IMG/VR virus record: IMGVR_UViG_3300048588_000205 | Location: 1 to 35,367 of that record | Source: a virus | Direction: 5' to 3' (one strand) | DNA length: 35,367 nt | In this document: one piece after another, positions 1 to 5,217 of the stretch | Position numbering within the stretch: the first letter of the stretch is position 1 | How the letters are laid out: the number at the start of each line of letters is the position of its first letter | Translations under genes and position numbers: made by a program | The notes under the pieces: model-generated | What the model was told of the DNA's origin: nothing | What the model saw: only the letters and a program-made list of their open reading frames with translations | Database searches by the model: none

Positions 1-225
1 CAGGTTGGCGCGGGTCAGGTTGGCGCCGGTCAGGTCGGCGCCGGTCAGGTCGGCGTCGGCCAGGTTGGCGCCGGTCAGGTAGGCGCCGGTCAGGTCGGCG
101 CCGGTCAGGTCGGCGTCGGCCAGGTTGGCGCCGGTCAGGTAGGCGCCGGTCAGGTTGGCGCCGGTCAGGTTGGCGCGGGCCAGGTTGGCGCGGGCCAGGT
201 AGGCGCGGGCCAGGTAGGCGCGGGC
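1..225 (-). repeat. 15-base tandem repeats encoding pentapeptides (first block)
   Basis: Imperfect 15-base units; on the plus strand they read as CAGGT(T/C/A)GGCGC(C/G)GG(T/C) and close variants. Substitutions concentrate at the codons for pentapeptide positions 2, 4 and 5. They are coding repeats, in frame throughout, not CRISPR or iterons. Confidence 0.95.
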
Positions 226-633
226 CAGGTCCACCCGCTGCTTCTCGGCCTTCCAGTCGGTGACGGCGGCGAGGGTGGCGAGGCACTGTTCGACGGGCGT
301 CTCGGCGGCCTTCATGCCTTCGGAGATGCACCAGGCGACGACTTCGCCGGGGAGCCACCACGTGTCGAGGAGCCCGGTCTCACCGGCTCGGAGGATGGCG
401 GCGCGTTCGGCTTCGGTGGTGTCGTCGTGGTCGTTGGTGCGGATGGCGAGGTTGGCGAGCACCCGGTGGGCGCAGTCCGGGTGGTCGGTCCACGATTCGC
501 CTGCGACCCATGAGAGCGCGGTCATCACGCACGCCATGTTCTTGTCGGGGTCGCCCTTGCTGCCGCCGATGAGGTGGAAGCGTTCGAGGGCTTCGTCGAT
601 GGTGTGCGTGGTGGGCGGCGATTCGGTGGTCAT
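1..633 (-). CDS. Pentapeptide-repeat protein, N-terminal part (continues at the other end of the window)
   Basis: Reads from ATG at 633, behind a good ribosome site (AGGAG, 8 bases upstream). Residues 1-136 form a non-repetitive domain containing [20 protein letters not shown] and a Trp-rich stretch. I recall related sequences of this domain in actinobacteria and their phages, with no established function. From residue 137 the protein becomes a pentapeptide array (A-[NDY]-L-[TA]-[GDR]), 15 repeats long before position 1. The frame is open at the edge and continues in phase from 35367 down to 34981. Merging the 69-base identical ends gives a protein of about 316 residues with roughly 30 repeats and a short tail. 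Such arrays fold as right-handed quadrilateral beta helices; some (Qnr, MfpA) mimic DNA and bind gyrase. A gyrase role here is only a possibility. It heads the early operon. Confidence 0.85.
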   Translation of the reverse strand, partial: MTTESPPTTHTIDEALERFHLIGGSKGDPDKNMACVMTALSWVAGESWTDHPDCAHRVLANLAIRTNDHDDTTEAERAAILRAGETGLLDTWWLPGEVVAWCISEGMKAAETPVEQCLATLAAVTDWKAEKQRVDLARAYLARAYLARANLARANLTGANLTGAYLTGANLADADLTGADLTGAYLTGANLADADLTGADLTGANLTRANL

Positions 634-656
634 GGCGTAATCTCCTGGTCGTGGTG

Positions 657-695
657 GCCCCGCTCCCCCGGTGTCGAATCGGTGGGGAGCGGGGC
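657..695. terminator. GC-rich hairpin between the left operon and the pentapeptide gene
   Basis: A perfect 12-base stem (657-668 with 684-695) and a 15-base loop. No U tract follows on either strand. It lies downstream of the Cys-rich gene ending at 880 and only 24 bases upstream of the pentapeptide start at 633. It could end the left operon or attenuate transcription into the early operon. Confidence 0.5.
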
Positions 696-799
696 TGTCG
701 TGTGTCGAGGGTGAGGTGGCCGAACGCCCCCACTGATGGGCGGACGCTGGCCGGGTGAACAAGGGGCACCCGTTGGTGCCGGTCGTGGTTTCGGCCGCC

Positions 800-853
800 T
801 CGATCTGCCCTGCACTCGACCGGCGGCGGGACCGGGAGTGCAGGACAGGTCGA
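800..853. repeat. 18-base inverted repeat in the 634-879 intergenic region
   Basis: TCGATCTGCCCTGCACTC at 800-817 pairs with 836-853 with two mismatches across an 18-base spacer. It sits in the 246-base gap upstream of the early operon. An operator or an RNA hairpin are both possible. I found no convincing promoter in this gap. Confidence 0.45.
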
Positions 854-879
854 ACCGTCCGAACGATGAGCGGGTCAGG

Positions 880-1164
880 TCATGGCCGCCCGGCCTTCCA
901 CCTGGCGAGCTTGAGGTTGTGCGCCTCCGTGCATGGGGCGCACCGGCACGCCCAGTTGACGTAGGTCGACAAGCGCCCGTGGGTAACGTCGACCTCGCCG
1001 GAGGCGAGGCGGCGCGCTCGATCAGCGGTGGATGCCCGCTGGAACTCCCGAGCGGCCTGGCGGCAGTCGTCGCAGCGGCAGCGGTAGCGCACATACGCGT
1101 AGCGGGATGGCGCCACCGAGGCGGTGTGCGGGCGCCCTTCATTGAGTGTCGGCTGGTACTTCAT
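880..1164 (-). CDS. Small Cys-rich protein with two CRCxxC motifs
   Basis: 94 residues. Two similar halves each carry a cluster: YRCRCDDCRQAA near residues 27-38 and WACRCAPCTEAH near 71-82. Each is preceded by a short His/Gly/Thr stretch and followed by basic helix-like sequence. The pattern suggests a small zinc-binding, possibly nucleic-acid-binding, protein; this is inference. The start ATG at 1164 overlaps the upstream stop as ATGA. It is the last gene of the left operon before the hairpin at 657-695. A similar mini-module occurs at the end of the WhiB protein in this operon. Confidence 0.75.
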   Translation of the reverse strand: MKYQPTLNEGRPHTASVAPSRYAYVRYRCRCDDCRQAAREFQRASTADRARRLASGEVDVTHGRLSTYVNWACRCAPCTEAHNLKLARWKAGRP

Positions 1165-1286
1165 CGGCCGACCTTCCGCTTCACGGTCCGCACGACCAGA
1201 TCGCCGACCATCACGGCCACGACGGTCCCGCCGATGGCCATGATGAGCACACCTTCGGCGATGAGGAACAGCGTCAGCGGTCTCAT
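1161..1286 (-). CDS. Small single-span membrane protein
   Basis: 41 residues: a hydrophobic stretch of about 24 residues (from LTLFLIAEGV) followed by a basic tail (VKRKVGR). This suggests one transmembrane helix with a positively charged, probably cytoplasmic, C terminus. It overlaps both neighbours by ATGA. Function unknown. Its length is below most gene-calling limits, but GC-rich third positions and both overlaps support it. Confidence 0.6.
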   Translation of the reverse strand: MRPLTLFLIAEGVLIMAIGGTVVAVMVGDLVVRTVKRKVGR

Positions 1287-1510
1287 CGGGTGCCCTCGAT
1301 CTGTTCGTACCGGCAGATCACGCGTGCCAGGCATCGGGCCACGGGGCCGTCGGTGGCGGCGTAGTAGCGGTGCTCTGCGGCGAGCCACTTGCCGAACTCG
1401 TGGAGGCTGTCGGCCATGGCCTCGTTGTCGAGGTGGAGCTGGTCCCGCTCCGCCTCGACGATGCCGAGCGCGTGGTGCAGGTCGTTGGCGAGGTCTTGTG
1501 CGCCTCTCAC
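1283..1510 (-). CDS. Hypothetical protein with probable coiled coil
   Basis: 75 residues from GTG at 1510, chosen because GTGA overlaps the upstream stop. Residues 5-45 look helical and amphipathic, including GIVEAERDQLHLDNEAMADS, compatible with a coiled coil. The C terminus has CLARVICRYEQIEGTR. Longer starts exist upstream but would lie inside the preceding gene. I recognise no family. Confidence 0.65.
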   Translation of the reverse strand: MRGAQDLANDLHHALGIVEAERDQLHLDNEAMADSLHEFGKWLAAEHRYYAATDGPVARCLARVICRYEQIEGTR

Positions 1511-1806
1511 TGGCCGCACCGTTCGCCGTAGACGCACCTGCCGCCACCGAGGTGGACGTGGGCGGGTGCAGCGTGGGTCACGGGGGCCGGGGCTGTTGCC
1601 GCGACCCCGGCCCCCCGCCCGTCGCCGGGACTGCCGAGGTGTGCGTCCTCAGCGTCGACCGGTGGGGCGTGCTCGTCGACCAGGAGCCGCACCAGCTCGG
1701 CGCGGCTGCGACCGGTCGACACGGACCAGGCTTCGAGGCGGGTGAGGGTGGCGCCGTCGACGTTCGGGATGCTGCCCGGGCGCTGCTCGCCGTCGATGGT
1801 GGTCAT
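1507..1806 (-). CDS. Probable separate ribbon-helix-helix-like protein (alternative reading of the fusion's 3' part)
   Basis: If the frame break at 1857-1859 is corrected, this is an independent 99-residue gene starting at ATG 1806 with an ATGA overlap, like its neighbours. Residues 17-45 (VDGATLTRLEAWSVSTGRS, then AELVRLLVDEH) fit a CopG/Arc-type beta-helix-helix DNA-binding fold. The second half is Ala/Pro/His-rich linker ending in CVYGERCGQ. Likely a small phage regulator; the fold call is by pattern only. Confidence 0.5.
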   Translation of the reverse strand: MTTIDGEQRPGSIPNVDGATLTRLEAWSVSTGRSRAELVRLLVDEHAPPVDAEDAHLGSPGDGRGAGVAATAPAPVTHAAPAHVHLGGGRCVYGERCGQ

Positions 1807-2262
1807 GACGCCACCGCCATGCGTCGGGCCCGCTGGTCGGCGGAGCGGCGGCGCTTGGGCACCGAGGCAGTCCGAGCAGGCAGCTTCACCGCGGCGCAGG
1901 TGGGCGGAGTGCCCGCTGGCCGTGCCGTGGTCGATGGGCTGGCGGCGGTCGGCCGTGCGGAGCTTGGCCCGCTCGGTCTCGTTCAGCCCGCCCCACACGC
2001 CGTGGCCGATGCCCTCGGCGAGCGCGTAGTCGAGGCAGGTCTCACGCACCGGGCACGAGGCGCACAGGGCCTTCGCTGCGGTGGCCCGGTCGCCGGTGGT
2101 GGGGAAGAAGTCGTCGGGGTCGTGGCCGAAGCACACGGCCTCGTTCATCCACGCCGGGCGGAACGCTTCGAGCAGGGCGGCGAGGTCGAACCGTTCGGGG
2201 GTGGCGTTGATGAGCCGCTCGACGGGCGCCCGGTGGTCGTACTGGCCGCCGTAGCCGCTCAC
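1507..2262 (-). CDS. WhiB-like [4Fe-4S] regulator, as sequenced fused in frame to a ribbon-helix-helix-like domain
   Basis: GTG start at 2262 overlaps the upstream stop (GTGA). Residues 1-135 form a canonical WhiB: Cys44, then CASCPVRETC giving Cys67, Cys70 and Cys76, and the turn GVWGG at 88-92. These are the iron-sulfur ligands and sigma-factor contact region of the family. A DHGTASGH...CSDC module follows. At residue 135 the reading becomes unnatural (Gln-Ala-Pro-Pro-Leu, with A or T at several third positions), while the +1 frame gives AKRRRSADQRARRMAVAS and stops at 1803, overlapping ATG 1806 as ATGA. A one-base excess in the GGG at 1857-1859 would explain this. As written the ORF is 251 residues; the original protein was probably 152. 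WhiB proteins act with the host primary sigma factor to reprogram transcription. Confidence 0.8.
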   Translation of the reverse strand: MSGYGGQYDHRAPVERLINATPERFDLAALLEAFRPAWMNEAVCFGHDPDDFFPTTGDRATAAKALCASCPVRETCLDYALAEGIGHGVWGGLNETERAKLRTADRRQPIDHGTASGHSAHLRRGEAACSDCLGAQAPPLRRPAGPTHGGGVMTTIDGEQRPGSIPNVDGATLTRLEAWSVSTGRSRAELVRLLVDEHAPPVDAEDAHLGSPGDGRGAGVAATAPAPVTHAAPAHVHLGGGRCVYGERCGQ

Positions 2263-2612
2263 GATGCGCCCCCGCTCGCGATCTGCCCGAACTGGTGGAC
2301 CATGTCGGCCACGTCGGGATCGACCTCGTGGGGCACGGCTCGCAGCTCGGCCGACCCGACGAAGCGGACCCACATGGTGCGCTTGGTGGTGCCTTCGGCC
2401 CGCTGGGTGACGACCTGGTACTCGCCTCGGGCGATCCCGGCGCGCTGGCCCTGGCGGATGGTGGTGGAGGCGCTGGCGTTGAGTGGCTCGGGGTAGCGGA
2501 ACCACTCTTCGGGGTGCTGGCGCAGGGTGTGCAGCCAGTCGTTGAGGGGGCTGTAGCCGCCTCGGCCGAGGCACGGCGGCGGCTCTTCCCGGATCAGCTC
2601 GACGGCGCTCAT
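2259..2612 (-). CDS. Hypothetical actinophage protein
   Basis: 117 residues, ATG at 2612 overlapping the upstream stop by ATGA and ending in GTGA with the WhiB gene. Sequence shows LNDWLHTLRQHPEEWFRYPE, then alternating segments such as RTMWVRFVGSAE, suggesting a small alpha/beta domain. Similar proteins with an HPxEW motif and a basic middle occur, from memory, in other actinophages near WhiB and HTH genes, without known function. Context suggests early regulation or host takeover. Confidence 0.75.
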   Translation of the reverse strand: MSAVELIREEPPPCLGRGGYSPLNDWLHTLRQHPEEWFRYPEPLNASASTTIRQGQRAGIARGEYQVVTQRAEGTTKRTMWVRFVGSAELRAVPHEVDPDVADMVHQFGQIASGGAS

Positions 2613-2812
2613 GCTGCGCCTCCGCTCACGGGGCCGGTGGCGGTGCCAGCGAGCAGGGCGTCGATGTCAGAGCGGCGAAAGCGGCGGTGGCCGCTCGGGA
2701 GCACGATCACCGAGAGGGTGCCGAGGTCGGCGTACCGGCTGACCGTCTTGCCGCTCACTCCGAGGATGTCACCTGCCTCGGTGGTGGTGAGGAGGTCGTC
2801 GGGTTCGCTCAT
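2609..2812 (-). CDS. Excisionase/MerR-type helix-turn-helix protein
   Basis: Starting at ATG 2812 it gives 67 residues: TTTEAGDILGVSGKTVSRYA forms the HTH, followed by the wing PSGHRRFRRSDIDALL. This is the small winged HTH fold shared by phage excisionases and MerR-like regulators (HTH_17 type). Upstream in-frame ATGs at 2824 and 2821 are possible. I prefer 2812 because a promoter-like pair places the transcription start on its A, giving a leaderless mRNA. It is the first gene of the left operon. With no integrase seen, a transcriptional rather than excisive role is more likely. Confidence 0.8.
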   Translation of the reverse strand: MSEPDDLLTTTEAGDILGVSGKTVSRYADLGTLSVIVLPSGHRRFRRSDIDALLAGTATGPVSGGAA

Positions 2813-2819
2813 GTCGGCC

Positions 2820-2848
2820 ATCATGGGCCATGTCCGGTTTGGCGTCAA
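2820..2848 (-). promoter_or_regulatory. Candidate sigma-70-type promoter for a leaderless transcript
   Basis: On the minus strand TTGACG (2848-2843) and CATGAT (2825-2820) are separated by exactly 17 bases. Seven bases after the -10 comes the A of ATG 2812. Leaderless mRNAs are common in Actinobacteria. No Shine-Dalgarno sequence precedes this ATG, which fits. Confidence 0.5.
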
Positions 2849-2879
2849 GGGGAAGTTTGTCGGTTGCGGGCCACCCGCC

Positions 2880-2895
2880 CATAACCTTCGTTATG
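2880..2895. promoter_or_regulatory. Palindrome, candidate operator in the divergent region
   Basis: CATAAC-CTTC-GTTATG is a perfect 6-base inverted repeat with a 4-base spacer, in the only AT-rich patch of the 2813-3052 gap between divergent operons. A TTGACA-like hexamer on the minus strand (2899-2894) abuts it. A repressor site is plausible. On the plus strand TAGGGT (2996-3001) could be an actinobacterial -10 for the gene at 3053, but no matching -35 is correctly spaced. Confidence 0.4.
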
Positions 2896-3052
2896 TCAAG
2901 CGACCACGGTGGGCGTCGTGTGGTCCCGGGCCATCGGGTGTCGGGGTCGGCGGCTGCCGGGGCGGCCGAGGTCTTTCGGCCCTTGACCTCGGGCGTAGGG
3001 TGAGGGTGTCCCGCTTGTGGTGAGCGGACCCCTAGCAACAGGAGAAGAAGCG

Positions 3053-3280
3053 ATGGAACGGGTGACCGAGCACGAGACCTGCAGCAAGTGCGGGTACGAC
3101 GATGTCCAGATGAGGTACGAACCCGCCACGCCAGAGCGTCGCAACCTGATGCCCAAGCTCGGCGGTCCACCCACGTGGCCGGCCAGGCCGGCGCGGCTGG
3201 CCATCCTCTGCCGCAGGTGCGGGTGGCTGTGGGAGCGCGCACCGAAGGACGCCGCCGACGACGAGATCGCTTCCCGCTAG
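3053..3280 (+). CDS. Small zinc-ribbon protein
   Basis: 75 residues from ATG 3053, behind AGGAGAA. Two Cys pairs, CSKC (10-13) and CRRC (53-56), frame a basic, Pro-rich middle (PERRNLMPKLGGPP). This is the layout of a small treble-clef or zinc-ribbon protein that could bind nucleic acid or a polymerase subunit. It is one of only two plus-strand genes and is transcribed away from the HTH gene. No closer family recognised. Third-position GC and the ribosome site support it over the minus-strand frames here. Confidence 0.75.
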   Translation: MERVTEHETCSKCGYDDVQMRYEPATPERRNLMPKLGGPPTWPARPARLAILCRRCGWLWERAPKDAADDEIASR

Positions 3281-3287
3281 GGGAGCC

Positions 3288-3340
3288 GCCCCGCCCGTCA
3301 CCACCGTCCCGGTCCTCGGGTCGGGGCGTTCGGGCGGGGC
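3288..3340 (+). other. Long-range hairpin between the two plus-strand genes
   Basis: GCCCCGCCCG (3288-3297) pairs perfectly with CGGGCGGGGC (3331-3340) around a 33-base, itself GC-rich loop. It lies just after the stop at 3280 and before the ribosome site of the next gene. It could stabilise or partly terminate the upstream message. Confidence 0.4.
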
Positions 3341-3363
3341 ACCTACGACACCGAGGAGGAGCC

Positions 3364-3549
3364 ATGGACCAACGAGAGAGGTACACCCCCGGCCCCGATG
3401 ACCGCCTGTTCGCCGCCGGCGAGAAGCACGTCGTGGCCAAGTCGGTGGAGCAGGCGACCGAGTTCCTCGGCGAGCCTGCCGTCGATGTCACCGACACGGT
3501 GGACGGCATCATCCGCGAGTGGTGGGACGACTGGCGTCACCAGCCCTGA
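3364..3549 (+). CDS. Small acidic hypothetical protein
   Basis: 61 residues from ATG 3364, preceded by a strong ribosome site (GAGGAGGAG, 3353-3361). Acidic with aromatic C terminus (REWWDDWRHQP); residues 15-50 look helical. No family recognised. It is cotranscribed with the zinc-ribbon gene and followed 17 bases later by a strong terminator, so the pair forms a self-contained plus-strand unit. Confidence 0.75.
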   Translation: MDQRERYTPGPDDRLFAAGEKHVVAKSVEQATEFLGEPAVDVTDTVDGIIREWWDDWRHQP

Positions 3550-3565
3550 CCCCGGACGCGACGAA

Positions 3566-3593
3566 AGCGCCCGCCCGGTGAAGGGCGGGCGCT
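3566..3593. terminator. Strong bidirectional hairpin terminator
   Basis: AGCGCCCGCCC (3566-3576) pairs perfectly with GGGCGGGCGCT (3583-3593); loop GGTGAA. On the plus strand GTTCGGTGTT follows; on the minus strand TTCGTCGC. It separates the convergent plus-strand pair and the end of the late minus-strand operon (last stop at 3631), so it probably serves both. Confidence 0.8.
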
Positions 3594-3630
3594 GTTCGGT
3601 GTTCGGTACGGCGCGGACACCGGACAGGTG

Positions 3631-3876
3631 TCAATCCTCCGGCATCTCGGACCAGTCGCCATCGGTGGCATCGCCAGCCATGACGACCAGCCCACGTGTC
3701 GCCCACGGTGACCCGGCCCGGACCATCGACCAGCAGTGGTCGCCGCTGGCGTCCACGTAGCCGATCACGGCCACGGCATCGGTGACGAACCCATCGGCCG
3801 GGAGGTAGCCGGTCCCGGCGAGTGCCTGGGTCAGCGCTGCCCGCACCGACTGTTCGATGGCCAGCTCGTCATCCAT
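3631..3876 (-). CDS. Hypothetical protein, last gene of the late operon
   Basis: 81 residues, ATG 3876, overlapping the upstream gene by 8 bases. N-terminal half is helical (EQSVRAALTQALAGTGYLPA), then a beta-rich half (VAVIGYVDASGDHCWSMVRA) and an acidic end (DWSEMPED). No family recognised. The bidirectional terminator follows 37 bases after its stop. Confidence 0.7.
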   Translation of the reverse strand: MDDELAIEQSVRAALTQALAGTGYLPADGFVTDAVAVIGYVDASGDHCWSMVRAGSPWATRGLVVMAGDATDGDWSEMPED

Positions 3877-4036
3877 CGTGGCGCACGGCCTCGCCGGGGT
3901 AGCGGGTCCACACGCACGCCAAGCTGCAGAAGTCGAGGTCGTGGGTGGTGCGGCCGTCGGGCATGTCCGAGCCCTGGTCGATGCGCTCCCACGACCGGTT
4001 GTTGTCGAACTCGACCCTGCACGTTGCGCACCTCAC
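3869..4036 (-). CDS. Small zinc-finger-like protein
   Basis: 55 residues from GTG 4036, overlapping the methyltransferase stop as GTGA. Cys pairs CATC (3-6) and CSLAC near residue 37 frame a spacer of about 30 residues, consistent with one structural zinc. Function unknown; possibly an accessory to the adjoining methyltransferase, which is inferred only from coupling. Confidence 0.65.
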   Translation of the reverse strand: MRCATCRVEFDNNRSWERIDQGSDMPDGRTTHDLDFCSLACVWTRYPGEAVRHDG

Positions 4037-5217
4037 GAGGCGGCGCCGAACAAGGTGTCGTCGTGGCGGGCGAGCCGTTGGCGGATCAGCGGCAAGTAGT
4101 CGGCCTCTCGTTCGATCCCGATGGCGTGGAAGCCTTCGAGTAGTGCGGCCTCGAGGGTGGTACCACTCCCGGCGAACGGCTCGAGGATGGTGCCACCGGG
4201 CGGCGTGACGAGGCGCACCAGCCATCGCATTAGTGTGAGCGGCTTGACGGTGGGGTGGGTGGTGCCGTCGTCGTGGCGGGGGCGTTCCTTGGTGGGCGCC
4301 TTGGCGACGTAGAAGAAGCGGGATGCGCCGCCGCTGTCGGCCGGGATCACCGGGCCGTCGTGGGTCTTGTGCCGGTACCCCTCCCCCGCTCCGACTGTGA
4401 TGCGTGACGGGTCGAGCTTGCCGCTGGTGAGTACCCCGCTCTGCTCGTCGAGCACGGCGGCCATGTCCTCGTCGAGTGCCACGTTCGCCGGCCAGCGGCC
4501 AGCGGTGTTGTATGTCTGCTGTTCATGGTCGGATGCGAAGCCAGACGGCCCTAGTGCCGCCATACCCGCGGACGATGCAGCCTGTCGCTGCACCTTGGTC
4601 GAGTCGTACTCCTCGCCCATCCCGATCCGGCAGGCGTCGACGTTGATGGCGCCGGTGCCGTGGGTGGTGACGTTGGCGGCGACGGTGCCCCGGAACGGCT
4701 TTCGGGCGACGGTGATCGGCTCGTGTGCTGGCTTGAGCGCCGTCCCCCAGCCGTCCCACTGCTGCGCCTCGGGGGTGGCGGGGGCGGTGGCGTCATAGAT
4801 CGGGGCGAACGGCCCCAAGCTGCCAGCGTTCTGCGTCGCTGCACCCTTAAGGATGCCGACCACCTCGCGCTCAGCGCCTGCCGCCTTGTCGATGGCCTTG
4901 CCCACGTCCAGCGACTTCGGGAAGCCGGAGCCGTAGAGCCAGGCGATCGAGTCGCGCACCTCGAAGCCGGCATCCTCGATGGCGCACGTCAAGCGGTGGG
5001 CGGTGCGGGTGCCGCCGAAGGCGAGGAGGTGGCCGCCAGGCTTGAGCACGCGCAGCACCTCGGACCACATGGTCACGTCGTAGGCGATGCCCTGGCCGTC
5101 CCACGCCTTGCCCATGAATCCGAGCTCGTAGGGCGGGTCCGTCACAACGGCGTCGACAGACTCATCGGCGAGGGTGGCGAGCACCTTTCGGCAGTCGCCG
5201 TGTCGTAGGTCGATCAT
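4033..5217 (-). CDS. DNA methyltransferase, beta class (N4-cytosine or N6-adenine)
   Basis: 394 residues from ATG 5217, with GGAGGTG 6 bases upstream and a TGATG overlap. The catalytic motif TDPPY (26-30) precedes the S-adenosylmethionine motif EPFAGSGTTLEAAL near the C terminus; this order defines the beta class (N6_N4_Mtase family). THPTVKPLTLMRWLVRLVTP just before it is typical. The central part, with NVTTHGTGAINVDACRIG, is the likely target-recognition region. DPPY is compatible with either adenine N6 or cytosine N4 methylation, so the base is unresolved. No cognate restriction enzyme adjoins, so it is probably an orphan protecting phage DNA. It sits late, after the lysis genes. Confidence 0.93.
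   Translation of the reverse strand: MIDLRHGDCRKVLATLADESVDAVVTDPPYELGFMGKAWDGQGIAYDVTMWSEVLRVLKPGGHLLAFGGTRTAHRLTCAIEDAGFEVRDSIAWLYGSGFPKSLDVGKAIDKAAGAEREVVGILKGAATQNAGSLGPFAPIYDATAPATPEAQQWDGWGTALKPAHEPITVARKPFRGTVAANVTTHGTGAINVDACRIGMGEEYDSTKVQRQAASSAGMAALGPSGFASDHEQQTYNTAGRWPANVALDEDMAAVLDEQSGVLTSGKLDPSRITVGAGEGYRHKTHDGPVIPADSGGASRFFYVAKAPTKERPRHDDGTTHPTVKPLTLMRWLVRLVTPPGGTILEPFAGSGTTLEAALLEGFHAIGIEREADYLPLIRQRLARHDDTLFGAAS

Noticed and set aside
736-2496. A 586-residue plus-strand open frame
   Set aside because: It is opposite seven overlapping, coherent minus-strand genes, including a WhiB with intact motifs; composition is Arg/Gly/Val-rich as expected for an antisense frame in GC-rich DNA.
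2983-3001. Plus-strand promoter TTGACC...TAGGGT before 3053
   Set aside because: The hexamers are separated by only 7 bases, too close to work together. TAGGGT alone remains possible.
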